DNA of 64,000 nt from Flectonema sp. DT1601 (Eukaryota > Euglenozoa > Diplonemea > Diplonemida > Diplonemidae), in NCBI GenBank assembly GCA_964019425.1, contig OZ025797.1, positions 868,001-932,000 on the forward strand, read 5' to 3'. Below, one piece after another: positions 20,801 to 32,390 of this stretch; positions within the stretch are counted from its first letter, which is position 1; every line of letters begins with the position of its first letter. A program made the position numbers and the translations under genes. The notes under the pieces are model-generated. The model was not told where the DNA came from, searched no databases, and worked only from the letters and a program-made list of their open reading frames with translations.

Positions 20801-22396
20801 TTATATTTCTTTCCAAGGTCCGTAGAAACCACCGTACTTAGACCAGGCAGTTTCTTTACACTCTGGGTCTTTTCCGTGGGGTGCAGTCCAGATTGTTGCC
20901 CGTTCCGTTTCCATGACCTGTTTCATCATTGTTACTATTTCAGGGTTTTGAGCTGCGATGTTGTTATATTCATAAAGATCATCTTTTAAATTAAATAAAC
21001 ATCCTTCAGATGGACATTGTCTCTTGTGATTACTAATTGGATCAGATGCAGTTGTGGTATTTGGGTATTGAGGACCTCCACGAGCATCTTCAATCATCGT
21101 AACACCAGCAGGAACATACTTCCAGTCACCGTGAACAAGTAGGTTTTCGTTTACTAAAATAGTTGTTCTTGGCGATGTGTTATTTTGACCTGAGAGCATT
21201 GGCCACATATCTAATCCATCAATACCAGGAAGACCTGAAGAAGCAGCCCAAGGATCAACAGCAGGTACTCCAGCAAGATTACAGAATGTTGTGTACCAGT
21301 CAGTGATGTGAATTATTCCTTCTTCTTTTGTTCCTCTTCTTGCTGACGGGATGAGTCCTCCAGATGCGAAGGCATTAACACGAATACCACCTTCAAACAT
21401 AGAATATTTACCACCACGAAGTGGCCAGTTTGATGCACCAGTTTCTCCGTTAAAACAGGCTGCTGCATGTCCGATATCAGCACTTTGAGATCCATCAATT
21501 CCTGTAGTGGTATTACAAGGACCATCTTCTGCTAATACGTAACCACCATTATCAGATGAAAGAATCATTAGAGTATTGTCCCACATGTTTAAGTTCTTCA
21601 TAGTGTCAGTAATGTTTTTAAGTTGATCATCTAAGAATGAAATCATACTCCAATAAACTCTTCTATTAATCTGATCAATATCTTTATGTTTATCTTGATA
21701 AGTAGGTGGTGCCTGAAGAGGATAATGCGCAACCTTTGAATCGTACTGAAGAAATAGAGGAACAGATTGATCATGATTGTTTAGAATATCAAGCATTCTG
21801 TGTCTGAATATAAACTCTTCATAACCCGTTCCATTTAAGTGGTTGGCGGGTTTGTCAGTGTCCCAGAAATCGATGATTGACTTTGCTGGGAATGCATGTT
21901 TATGATTCTCAGATCCTAACCATTCAGTCTCAGTCCACATCCAGTTAGCATGACCAAAGTAATTTAAAGAACTATCATATCCTCTTCCTTGAGGAGTGTG
22001 GTGTGGTGTGGTCATACCGGCATCCCATTTACCAACTTGGTGAGTTGCGTATCCAGCCTTTTTTAACTGAGCAGCAACACCAGTCATGTTACGAGGAATA
22101 GCACCAGACTTATCACAAGGATCACATAATTGTGTTAAAACATGAATAGGAAGACGACCACTTTGAAAAGATGATCTAGTTGGTGTACACATCATGTGAA
22201 CATAGTGACGGTTCAGTTCGATTCCCTGCTCTACCAGTCCATCGATTGTTGGTGTCAGTGATTCTCCTGATGGTAATTTAGCACCGTGGTAACCAATATC
22301 ACCCCAGCCGTAATCATCAACAACAACCATAAATATGTTCGGCAGCTTCGATGCTGTTCCAACCAGCAGCGAAGACAACAAGAACGGAATACGCAT
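20801..22396 (-). CDS. Secreted type I (formylglycine) sulfatase
   Basis: Single exon, 531 residues, ATG start, TAA stop. A signal peptide (MRIPFLLSSLLVGTAS) points to the secretory route or outside. The sulfatase core is clear: PNIFMVVVDDYGWGD with the metal-binding Asp pair at 27-28, the formylglycine motif C70-TPTR in MMCTPTRSSFQSGR, and the later SSDNGG metal/substrate motif near 268. Best fit is the arylsulfatase B/I/J-like branch, which removes sulfate esters from sulfated sugars. The segment that is usually GKWHxG reads GKWDAG (122-127), so the usual histidine is aspartate; I recall similar variants in algal and other protist sulfatases. Several N-glycosylation sites (NMT, NGT, NTT) fit secretion. 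A likely role is use or remodelling of sulfated polysaccharide; the substrate cannot be told. Confidence 0.93.
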   Translation of the reverse strand: MRIPFLLSSLLVGTASKLPNIFMVVVDDYGWGDIGYHGAKLPSGESLTPTIDGLVEQGIELNRHYVHMMCTPTRSSFQSGRLPIHVLTQLCDPCDKSGAIPRNMTGVAAQLKKAGYATHQVGKWDAGMTTPHHTPQGRGYDSSLNYFGHANWMWTETEWLGSENHKHAFPAKSIIDFWDTDKPANHLNGTGYEEFIFRHRMLDILNNHDQSVPLFLQYDSKVAHYPLQAPPTYQDKHKDIDQINRRVYWSMISFLDDQLKNITDTMKNLNMWDNTLMILSSDNGGYVLAEDGPCNTTTGIDGSQSADIGHAAACFNGETGASNWPLRGGKYSMFEGGIRVNAFASGGLIPSARRGTKEEGIIHITDWYTTFCNLAGVPAVDPWAASSGLPGIDGLDMWPMLSGQNNTSPRTTILVNENLLVHGDWKYVPAGVTMIEDARGGPQYPNTTTASDPISNHKRQCPSEGCLFNLKDDLYEYNNIAAQNPEIVTMMKQVMETERATIWTAPHGKDPECKETAWSKYGGFYGPWKEI

Positions 22397-22402
22397 TTTT
22401 TT

Positions 22403-22418
22403 CTGATTTCTATTTGCC
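22403..22418 (-). other. Leader 3' splice acceptor of the sulfatase gene
   Basis: Minus strand AATAGAAATCAG ends only 6 nt before the ATG at 22396. No consensus donor was seen in the 540 nt back to the stop of the preceding gene. Confidence 0.45.
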
Positions 22419-22943
22419 GAATGAACAACATAATCACCTCGCTATACCAAAATAATAATTACGAAAAGTGTGTGATGATTGGGGCGGAATTGTATTCATT
22501 CAGAACTTCAACTGATAAATTGTTTTTTTCTTTTTTTCTTTTTTTTTTTTTTGCTGTCGTTTAGTAGTACAACGATCTCATGAACATGTGTGCATGAGGG
22601 AGGGCAGCCGAGCTGATAAAATTTCGTTTCTTCTTTCGTTCTTATTTTCCGTTGATCGTTTTTGAGTTTTTCCCCCCCCTCCCCGAGATGATCCTTTTGA
22701 AACAACTATCTGTCGAAATTTTTCACACATCGAAACGATGTACTTGATATGTGTTTTTATTCATTTATTCGCATCACTTAGGCATGTTGGATGCTTGCCT
22801 TACAAATCGCAATTACAGTCACTCACGCAGTTGGTATCTGCGACAGTCTCTTAGACCGAAATCTGATTTCGGGCGGCAATAAATTACGCACACCCTTTTT
22901 CTTAATGCAGCAACACAATTATTTGTTAACTGAGGCGTCTTGT
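22419..22943. other. Spacer between the SMAP-type gene and the sulfatase gene
   Basis: About 525 bp, AT-rich with a pyrimidine-rich stretch near 22520-22555 and a C-run near 22672. No gene or RNA recognised. Confidence 0.55.
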
Positions 22944-23612
22944 CTAACTGCTACTACTGCTGCTGCTGCTACTGCTGCTGTCGTCATTATCAAAAGTTGT
23001 ATGTTTTCCCTCACCCGAGTGAGTTAGACATTGTGGAGTATCATCAACTGGTTTGTTTGAGAACCCAAGACCTAATCCACGTTTCTTCTTAGAAAGTCTT
23101 GCCTCCTTATCTTGTTTCTCAAGGTCGTTGTTAATCTTATCAGCTGTAGCTTTGTCAAGAGAATTAGGAATGACTGGTTTCAAGTTTTGCAGTTTTGCAG
23201 GAAGAAATATCTGAAACTTTCCTTTTCTAACCATAAGAGCTCCTGTTGGATCAGTTTCAACTTTGCTGCCTGCAAAGAAGGATGTGCTGTCTTGCTGTGC
23301 GGCTTCTTTCTTAGCTCCAATAAGTTTTTGAAACTTTTCATTCGATTTCGTGTCACCCAAATCAGCCTTACTCCAGTCGTTCCTTTTGGTACGTTTATCG
23401 GATGGTGGTGATGATTCTCTGGAGCGTTTTTCCTTCTTATTCTTCTTCTCTTTCTTATCCTTTTTGTCTTTCTTTTCCTTCTTCTCCTTCTTTGGTGGGA
23501 CTGCAATAACTTCCTTCTCCTTCTTCTTGTCCTTCTTTTCCTTTTTCTCCTTCTTTACCTTTTCCTCCTTCTTCTCTTTTTTGTCCTTCTTTTCCTTCTT
23601 CTCCTTCGCCAT
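22944..23612 (-). CDS. Lys-rich nuclear-type protein with SMAP-like domain
   Basis: Single exon, 222 residues from the ATG at 23612. The frame extends six codons further but begins with TTG, and a splice acceptor ends at 23631, so 23612 is the real start. The first 70 residues are Lys/Glu repeats (KKEKKEKKDKK), likely nuclear and helical. The middle (NDWSKADLGDTKSNEKFQKL, then IGAKK) resembles the small acidic protein (SMAP) motif Trp-x(n)-Lys-Phe-x-x-Leu-x-Gly-x-Lys, found in small nuclear proteins often linked to splicing or RNA. The C-terminus is a run of eleven serines encoded by AGC/AGT repeats. No catalytic residue is expected. The domain call is tentative. Confidence 0.8.
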   Translation of the reverse strand: MAKEKKEKKDKKEKKEEKVKKEKKEKKDKKKEKEVIAVPPKKEKKEKKDKKDKKEKKNKKEKRSRESSPPSDKRTKRNDWSKADLGDTKSNEKFQKLIGAKKEAAQQDSTSFFAGSKVETDPTGALMVRKGKFQIFLPAKLQNLKPVIPNSLDKATADKINNDLEKQDKEARLSKKKRGLGLGFSNKPVDDTPQCLTHSGEGKHTTFDNDDSSSSSSSSSSS

Positions 23613-23630
23613 TGTTTTTGATAACTCCAA

Positions 23631-23645
23631 CTGAAGTAAAAGACT
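23631..23645 (-). other. Leader 3' splice acceptor of the SMAP-type gene
   Basis: Minus strand GTCTTTTACTTCAG has a good pyrimidine tract and lies 18 nt before the ATG at 23612. It decides against the upstream TTG as a start. Confidence 0.5.
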
Positions 23646-24083
23646 TGTTATTTATTATAACACTAATTAGATAGAGAGTTTACGACTGTCTATAGTGCCT
23701 TCAGTAACCTTGAGATATCATAACTGGATAGAAAGAGTAATAATAACATATCTCAGGGGTCATCATAACTTCGTAAAACAGGTCATTAGACTGACAGTAG
23801 TAAACAACACTCGTATGGGTTATCGCCCCTGGTGTCTCTCTCATAGTTCTCTCGCACGCAGGCTGCAGGAAGACAATGGGGTGAAAAAAATTAGTCCCAA
23901 AACACGAAAATTCTTGTCGCCATATCTCCGTATCAATGTAACGAATTGTCCGTTGTACGCAATCAGACAACGAGTAGGGGAGGGGAAGCTTCTCAAGGAT
24001 AAACACTATTAGTTTCTGGTACACACTAAGGTTCGGATCGATTTTCTATCAAACTTGAAGTGCTAACAAATGGATCTGACAAC

Positions 24084-24760
24084 CTACTGGGAAGTAGCAG
24101 CGGCCTTACGCGCTTCGATCTTCTCCTTCTGCTGTCTCGCGATCTCACGCTGTGTTTATTTGTTACGTACTTGAGCAACACAAACATTGGTACAAACCTG
24201 ATGAGGTTTTACCAAGAGATGGGTTCCAAAAAATAAAGAATAAGTTAACACAAACCTGCTTCTCAAATTCCTCACGATGTTTCTGCAACAAGATCTTTCT
24301 TTGCTGAAGACGTTCTGTTTATTTGTTATTTATATTGCGAATACAATGAATGAGAACACATGAAATATAATTACAAACCATTAACAGCGTCTAAGTCAAT
24401 AGAATCAGCAGAGACAGCAGGGGTATTTTGAACTGGAGTGGCTGGTGTTGATGTGGTATTTACTGCAGCCATGCCGACATTAGCAACTTGCTCGTAAGGT
24501 TGCTGTTGTTGTTGTTGCTGTTGTTGTTGCTGCTGTTGTTGTTGTTGTTGTTGCTGATGCATGTCCTGCTGTGGAGCTGCTTGCATCTGCTGGGCTCCAT
24601 CAAGAGATTCCATTGACTGCTGCGGCATTCCCATGTCAGGCGATGGCGGTTGAATTCCATCTTGAGGATTACCCCACTGCTGTTGTGGCTCTCCCCACTG
24701 ACCTTCTTGTGTTCCACCAAACTGCTGCTGCTGGAAAGGATCTTGACCAAGTTCTGCCAT
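24084..24760 (-). CDS. Small Gln-rich protein with charged helical C-terminus (three exons)
   Basis: Exons 24760-24379, 24314-24256 and 24149-24084; introns of 64 and 106 nt start GTTTGT and end in AACAG or ACACAG. They join in frame to 168 residues ending in TAG. The N-terminus (MAELGQDPFQQQQFGG) is Gln/Pro/Met-rich, followed by a polyglutamine tract of about 19 residues encoded by mixed CAA/CAG, a Thr/Pro/Ala linker, and a 45-residue charged helix (LQQRKILLQKHREEFEKQRE, IARQQKEKIEARK) that could form a coiled coil. The N-terminal DPF and charged C-terminal helix recall clathrin light chain, but the conserved tryptophan and central helix of that family are missing, so I do not assign it. Confidence 0.8.
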
Positions 24761-24778
24761 TCTATTAATATAAAATAA

Positions 24779-24793
24779 CTGTAACGAAATTAC
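24779..24793 (-). other. Leader 3' splice acceptor of the Gln-rich gene
   Basis: Minus strand TGTAATTTCGTTACAG ends 18 nt before the ATG at 24760 and only 165 nt after the stop of the upstream gene (24944). No GTATGT, GTTTGT or GTGTGT lies between them. Confidence 0.6.
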
Positions 24794-24943
24794 ATTTATT
24801 AAGGAAAGAAAACTACATCACGCAAGAAACATTAATAATAAATCAGTTAAAACTAAAAAGCAACAAGTGTAAATGAGGAGCAACCTCTTGGTACATAAAC
24901 AGATGGGCAGAACTCATAACAGAATAAGAGACAGATTGAATTG

Positions 24944-27900
24944 TTAAGAGAAGTCATTATTAGGACAAAGTACCATAGCTTCACCTTTTCCTTTGTAGGC
25001 CAAAACTTCACTCGGTAAGTTTTTAGTGAGTTGACCATCAAATGAGTTAAATATATCCTGACACGATACCGTTCTCACAGATTTCGACGGATTGTAAGAA
25101 TGAAATAGAACTTCTCCTTCGCAAACGCATCCCTCCGGGGAGGCTGTAGTGATATAACAACGAGCGTGTGCCGCTGGGTTGAATACAAAACCAGCAGTGC
25201 TGCCTCCCATTAATGGCACAACTCCCCATGCTTCTCCCCAGTATCGACGTTTTCGATAGTCTTGGCCCCAGTTGCTAACTCCACAACGAAATCCATTATA
25301 AGAACATTCACAGATTGGTCGAGTGCACATTGCTGGATCCCTCATTCGAGATACGTATGAAAGACATTGTCCGTATCCCTGTTTATTATTTTATTATTGA
25401 AAAATAATGCTAAAGACTGACAGAACACTTTCTTATTAAAACAAAACACAAACCTCATCAGGTACTCCGCAATCTTGCATCGAAGCTCTAACGAGAGTAG
25501 CAGATGGAAGCGTTGGTACCATTGTTCTCTTTGACACTGCGAGTAGCTCTGCTTGTGAAAGATCACCGTTCCACTGTTGTTGATTTTATTTATAACAACT
25601 ACATCAGTACTTTACTGTTTCTTAAATAGAATATGAATACATACCAGGTAGAATTGCTTTACTTTGCCTATAAAAAATGTACCATTGTAGTTGGGTTTCC
25701 CAACCCAGTTATCTACGCGAGTTGCAAGTTGAGGAGTGATGACAGGAGCGATGTGGGTTCGAACTTGATCGATGTACAGATTAGCGTATCCCTGCGGCAT
25801 TGATCCCCAAACCTTTGTAGTCATGTCTGCCTTATGACGAACACCAACATGGTGCCACTGACCATCGACGGGGATATTTGGACCACTCGGAAATACTCGT
25901 TTCCAAAGTGCCCAATGTTGAGTAGTTGAGGCACATGTAGAAGTTGCTGTGTCTGGAGGTGGACACTTCCCAGAACTTACTGCCCAGGCACCGCAAGACC
26001 CACCAGCACATCCACAGATTCCTTTCCCCCTGTCACAAGGAATTATTGAACACTCTACGTTAGTTAAGTCTCCAGTTGGTTTATCTAAAGTATTAAAGAA
26101 ATAAGCTCCTCCATCTCTCTGTGTTGATGCTCTGTATGATGGAGTGTTCGCTAATGCTATGTACGTATACCCACCTTCAACAGCAAATGGAATGAGGTCA
26201 ACCAGATTACCTCCAATGTCGGAGTAGTAGCTACCAGATGACTCATAAAACATTGGTCCTGAACTGTTACTATAACAACCAACAAATGACATATATTCAT
26301 TCTCAATTATCTCATTTGGTACGCCAAATGCTCCAGTCATTGCTGGGACGCCACCAATTTCTGGGTCTGCGAAGCCACTTTTCGTATGTTCGTAGGCTCC
26401 CTCTTCCTCAACTCGATAAACAATACTTCCTGTTGATTCTAAGAACTTGAAGTACGCGCGGTGTTCTCGCGGAGCATTTGCAAAATCAATAACAACGGAA
26501 TTAGAAGGTGTGTCTTTCTCAAGTTTAATCCAGAATGACCAGGTTAAGTCACCACCTCCAAAGGTTGTTGGTGCTATTCGACCTATTCCATCAGGGAATG
26601 TGAATTCGTCACCAGCACCTGATAAGTACGCACCGCAGTCAGCTTTTTGTGTGTAGGATTCGGTGAATGACGCCGTCATGGTTGTGTCTAGTTCGCTGTA
26701 ATTTGCATTTTCAGTCCACCCTCCAGATGGTATCAAGTCAGTGTGTGTAGGACAGCCGAGTGTCATTTCTATTAATCCATGAAATTGACCACTGTCTGAG
26801 TCATTATGACACCTTCCCAACACTGAAATATCTCCATTTTCAAAAGGACCTTCGTATAATGTGATTTCACCTTTTGCAACTTCTGTGTGTTGAACTGCGA
26901 TACGAGCTCCTGTGATTTTTTATTTTTTGTATTTCAAACGACCAAAATTTTCAGAGGGAAAAAGTCCGACGATTATTATTTAAATTATGAATATAACACA
27001 AACCTATTACCGTTGTGTTTGCATTCTTGATTTCAATATCTTTGAAGCCAATCCATCCATTAGTACATATTACTGTAGAACAATGATCATCAATCATATC
27101 GAGGTATACTTTGTGTCCTGTGATCTTTCTAAGTTCCCACGATGTGAATTCGAGAACCTCTTCTCCAGTGCTATTCATAGCAAATGTGGTGCTGTTTTTT
27201 TTGTTATTCGTTTATATAAATTATAAAACTGGGTAAGTAAACATAAATCGTTTGAATGTTTGAAAGGTTAGACGACATTAACAAGTAACGCGTACATACC
27301 GATGCTTTGCTAGGATGTACTTACGGAAATGGATGTCATAAAGAGCGATTCCCGCAAATCCAGTACCATAAACGTCACGCATACCAACAATGTCTTGCTT
27401 TGAACCAGCAGTTCCAAATGATGATACTTTTATTCTAGTTGATGACGTTAATACAAGTGGAGGTGTTCTTAAGTATGAAGTAATGTGAAGTTTTGATTTG
27501 TTTTCATCAACGATGACACAATTTCCTCCTTCTTGACATCGGGTTGTGGAAGCTATCCAAGGACCAACAACTGTTGGAATTGTTGTTAAGATTTCATAAT
27601 TATAATAACGCAATGACGTAGTCGGACCAACAGCTGTGTTGATATCACATCGAAGAGCGTAGCGAGTTTTTGGATTGAATGTGACTCCAGATCTGAGAGC
27701 TGTTCCTCCCCATTCTCCAATGGCGATTCCATAACCAGAAGCTGCAGGGTAGATCCACGAAGTGAGAACTCCTGGTCCACATCCTTTTCCCCCAAATGAT
27801 ATTATAGCTTGATCACCACTTGGTAATGTGTCAATAGTAATATAGCCTTCGAATGTTATTCCATCATCTCCCATGTTTGGAGCAAATCCAACTGCAGTTA

Positions 27901-30900
27901 TCAACGAACGAGTATTCTTCTTCCCAATACATCCTCCAGTACATGCAAATGATCTCAATAATTCTCCACTTCGTGTCTTAACGTCAGTTGGATCGATTAT
28001 TTTCATTCCCACTTTAACAATATCCCTGTCTTCTACTTGTCCGTTCCAGATTGCAACATCTCTTACTGCACCTGTTTTGTATGTTTTTTATACAATAAAG
28101 TTATGCGCGTATTGTTGTTGGTGTTTCACAAGGTAAATAAATTATAACAAAAAAAAAAGAACGTTTAAGTATGAAAACACACCTTCTAAATTTTGATAAA
28201 GTGAATTTTTTGATTTTCCCAAATTGCAATCTCTTGGAACAGATTTTGGGTGTTTCACAAAAGGACCACCGAAATACTTTGTGGATAACAAGGTTTCAAC
28301 AGTTTGAATTTCTTCATCAGATAAAGACTTTTGATAAGTTAGTATCTCTGCGATCTGACCAGAGAATTTCGTGGAATCCTCACTCTGATCTAAAGTACTC
28401 TTACCAGCTATAATTGTTGGGCCAGTTCCAGACTGACGTGATTGTGAGTATCGAATATGATTAAAGTGAGTGTCTGTTATGTTTACTGCTCGCTGTTGTT
28501 GAACGTGTCCATTAACACGAAGTTGAATTGAAGAATGAAATGATATCGAACAGGTTATTAACACCCAGCCATTATCTCCAGGTGGATTCCATGATGAAAA
28601 TGATGTCAGGGAAGCTCCTCCATCAGGTTTACCTGCGAAACATGTAACTCTGTCTAGTGAAACGATGATACCAAAACTTGATGCAGCATCAATCAGATAA
28701 GGAGTGACTGACTCAGATTCAGAACTTGGTGGTAATGGTTTTACTATCGCAAACACTACAACTCCAGCAGTAGTATCGCCACTCCATGTTTGATGAAGCG
28801 ACGCTTCAACACGCATTGGAGAAGAAGAATGATTTTGACCAAATAACATAGCTGGCCACTTCCCTTCAGGCGTCACGGCATTCACAAACAGTGGTTGTCC
28901 ATAAGAGTCAATTTGCGCTTCATTGTTCCTTACAGACTTATCATTCCAAGTAATTACAGAAGTGTTTGAACTATTGTAGTTGTCAGCTGATAGCCACAAA
29001 GATATTTCCCATTCTCGTGGCATTTCAATATTCGAACTGGGTCCAAACGGTGCCAACCCAATCGGCTCTAAATCATAAGAAATTGTAACAGCTCCAGAAT
29101 CTCTGTGAACAACACCAAAATGATGAAATCCTCCATCTGCGGGAAAACCATTAAATAACACTGTAGCATTACTTGTCTGGTCTTGAGGTGCATAAGGCCA
29201 TGCGGAAACAGCAGTAGGACCAACTGTATAGATTAACCAAGAATTATTATTCTTCAACACAGTTAAAGACACTTGATCTTCTCCAAGTCCATTTTGACAA
29301 TCGTATATGACTTCAGGAAGAGGATCAACATGAGTAATCTCATCAGTGAATGTTAAACTTACTGTTCCGTTGGAATCAGGTGCTTGTTTTGATGTGTAGT
29401 TACAAACAAAAGCTGGTTGAGATAATTTGCAATTTAGTGGAGCCCACTCCCCTTGTGCAGCACATGAAGTATGTTTTGCATACATGTAAGCACATCCTCC
29501 TGTACCAGTAACTGGATGATCACCAGTACATTCCCAGTTTTGATATCCAAAAATTGTAGAATGAGGAGGAGGCATTGCAGTAGTTGCTGTCAGGGTTACA
29601 GTTGGAGTAAACCATCCGGCTTCTGTTTCATCAGTCCAATGAAATCTTGAGGATGTCCTGTCAAAGGTTGCGTTTATAACATCTGAGTCTGTTCGTGAAA
29701 GACCTATCCAGGCTCCCAGAAGTTGGTTGTTTGATTTTAACATTTTCAACACAACTCTATTCACACCACCTGAGTGAATCGATACCAAATCACCACCCCA
29801 ACGAGAACAGATGTCTCTCGCACCTTCAAAATCAGTTGTTGTTTCAACCAGAGCTAATCCTGTTCCAGCAGAGCACTCTTGATACTTTCCAGGAACATTA
29901 TAATAACATTGCCATGATACTTCCCATGTGCCTGCGGTTGATAGTTTCTCAACACTGATAGAGGGTGACATCTCTTTAGGCCAATCAGCCTGTAAAATAT
30001 TAACACAACGAGGATTTATTTCTGATTCAAACTCAACAACATAAGAAGCAACACGAGCACTACAACCAAGACCAGAAGTGTATTCACCGCAGGAAGCTCC
30101 AGCACAGGTGGTGTCATCACCATCCATTGCATGAGTCGCATTTAGAAAATTACCTGGTCTCGTTATTCGAAGTAAATCATGAGAATGCGCTGGTAAAATA
30201 GTAACGGATCCGGTAACATTAATCTCATGGTTGCAATCATCGTCGCTGTACCATTTCATTTCACATATCCTCCAGGTGATAGCCACGTCATCCAAGTGAG
30301 TCAGCCTCCAAATATTATTACTTTTTCTCGTTGATTTCGGTGGTTTCTTACGAAACCATCCAGAGAAAGAGTGTGAACCTTCTATTTTAGTGATGCCTAA
30401 GCCTCCACCATAACCACTTGTTTTGCTTTCATGTCGAGTCAGGGCGTTGAAATAAGTACCCAAAGTTGCGTTGTACTCCGTGTCGTTGGATTTCTCAACG
30501 CTGAATTCGATGAGGGGTTCCCAAAAGTCGCTGAGAATTTGAACTCCGTCAGCTTCACAAGTTGCTCGACGACCACCCGATTGAGAAAATGATTCTACCA
30601 GTCCAACGTAAAAAGTTGTAACATTTAGAAATCCAACTTCAACATTGGAATCAACGTACTGCGTTTCCAGACAAGATGAGAAACACCTACAGAATGTACC
30701 ACTGCTGTTTAGGTAATAGTCTCCGTATGTGGCTAACTTACCAGAGCAGAAATCTCTACAAGAACACAAAGTAAAAGAATAATCCTCCTGACTACCTAAC
30801 AAGTATGCATCATCATCAGAACATGTAGTCGCAGGAAGGGTCATTAGCATGTGTGATGAGGATCCATTTGCACTCAGAGCTGGACCACTGCATGGTATTT

Positions 30901-32359
30901 CATAAAGACTGCATGTAGATGTGTGACTGAAGTAGTCAACAGCATTACAATTGATATCAGACTCGCATTGAATATAACAATCAGAGAGACTACTGGCATC
31001 TGTTGTTGTGATGAGACCACCAGTTCCATTAGTGTTCGTACCACATGCGTAGTCTTCAGATATTATATTCCACTTCCTAGAAGTAAATAATATCTCTGGA
31101 CAAGGAGTACAAACATGTCCATAAGGCCCACAAGACTGTTCTGTTAAAGTCAAAGTCTCAAATGGTGGAGTGCAGGCACACACTCGAAGACGAGTTCCAT
31201 TACCTCCTCCCATTGTTGGATTCGTATCACAACCTGAGTCAGTGCTGTAGGTTAGTTGATGTCCAGCAGCATTCCATAAACAGCCATCACTGTTGTATGA
31301 TTGACGTTTACTTGCAATATTCAATCCTAATCTCTGTTGGACGTCTTCACATGCTTCAGAACTCTTCCCGAATTCTATCATCCCTTCATCGCAGTCACCT
31401 CCAATTAACTCTTGACATATCATCGGGCAGGTCTCTTCACCAGGTCCGAGATAAAGACATTTTCCATTATACGCAGCACCATAGTCGTCGAATATATATT
31501 CAGTCTTTACCGTGTAAGCTAAGTTTAATGTAGTCGCCATTGGACAAGTGGTGTCTGTTGGGCTGTTGATTGCTGCGAGGACTTGACTATCCATAAATGA
31601 TGAATAAATTAACAAATCTTTAATAGACCCGATAAAGGCTGCTGGCTGCATTCCATATCCTAAACTAACACCAGAATGAGATGATTGAAAAGAGACATCA
31701 CTTTGATGTCCAATTAAAATACCATCAATTTCAAAATATACTTCCTCAAGAATATGAGAATACGATGCGAGAACACGAACCCATTTATAGAGATGAACTT
31801 TTGTTCCCTTAATGCTAGTTAGCTCTGTTCCGTTACCAACATTAAGCAACCAATGTCCGTTTGATATCTGTAAAGAGTAACCTGTAGGAGTGACACCTTC
31901 AGTTGATATTATAATTTGTCTTCTATTTGAGGAAGCAGGTCTAACACTAACAGCTAACGTCCATGAATAACGTTGTTGAGATTCCGTGTGTGATAATAGT
32001 GTTTGATCTTCTGTACCACCTTTAAAAGTTTGTAGAGTTGATTGATCAACAGTAGGGGATAGCCTTACTAAGAATGTTTCTGTTTCATTATTTAGTATTC
32101 CCGGCTGTAGTCTTCTCTCCAATACAGGACAAGCTTCATATGAAATACAATTACCATTTGACATAAATGTGAATGCCGTACAATTTCCTCCATCGTTAGA
32201 ACACAGACCCTCACATGAATCGATGTCAGTAATGCTACTCCAAGTGTCTCCTTCAGCCCATAGTGGACAGGTCCATCCTGATGCTATTTTTACTGATGAG
32301 CCGTTAGAAGGTATCAACAATACCGATAATAATAATGTTGTTGGTAGTAATCTACCCAT
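24944..32359 (-). CDS. Secreted multidomain lectin/adhesion protein, 2318 aa (six exons)
   Basis: Exons: 32359-28183, 28071-27300, 27191-27004, 26909-25645, 25573-25454, 25378-24944. Introns are 111, 108, 94, 71 and 75 nt and all start GTDTGT; all join in frame, ending in TAA. A signal peptide (MGRLLPTTLLLSVLLIPSNG) shows secretion. Regions in order: PAN-like Cys module (about 28-90); LamG/concanavalin-like domain (125-265); Cys-rich stretch; second PAN-like module (near 440-510); WSC-like Cys cluster; discoidin-like region (ATHAMDGDDTTC); C-type lectin domain (about 833-988, EGARDICSRWGGDLVSIHS and GAWIGLSRTD); LamG-like region; a jelly-roll domain (about 1110-1395); then further LamG-like domains across the small exons, one closing with QFYLWNGDLS, and a Cys-rich tail. 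Many NxS/T sites. Likely binds glycans at the surface or in a matrix. All five introns are in the 3' two-fifths. No membrane anchor is seen. Confidence 0.9.
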
Positions 32360-32371
32360 TCCCTTCGTGTA

Positions 32372-32390
32372 CTGTGATGAGGAACAAAAA
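32372..32390 (-). other. Leader 3' splice acceptor of the 2318-aa gene
   Basis: Minus strand TTTTTGTTCCTCATCACAG has a strong pyrimidine tract and ends 12 nt before the ATG at 32359. No GTDTGT donor was seen in about 350 nt upstream. Confidence 0.55.

Noticed and set aside
23613-23630. Upstream start (MELSKT) for the SMAP-type protein
   Set aside because: The codon at 23630 is TTG and lies right after a leader acceptor; the ATG at 23612 is the sound start.
24084-24760. Clathrin light chain for the Gln-rich gene
   Set aside because: There is a DPF near the N-terminus and a charged helix, but the conserved Trp-containing central helix is absent and the protein is short.
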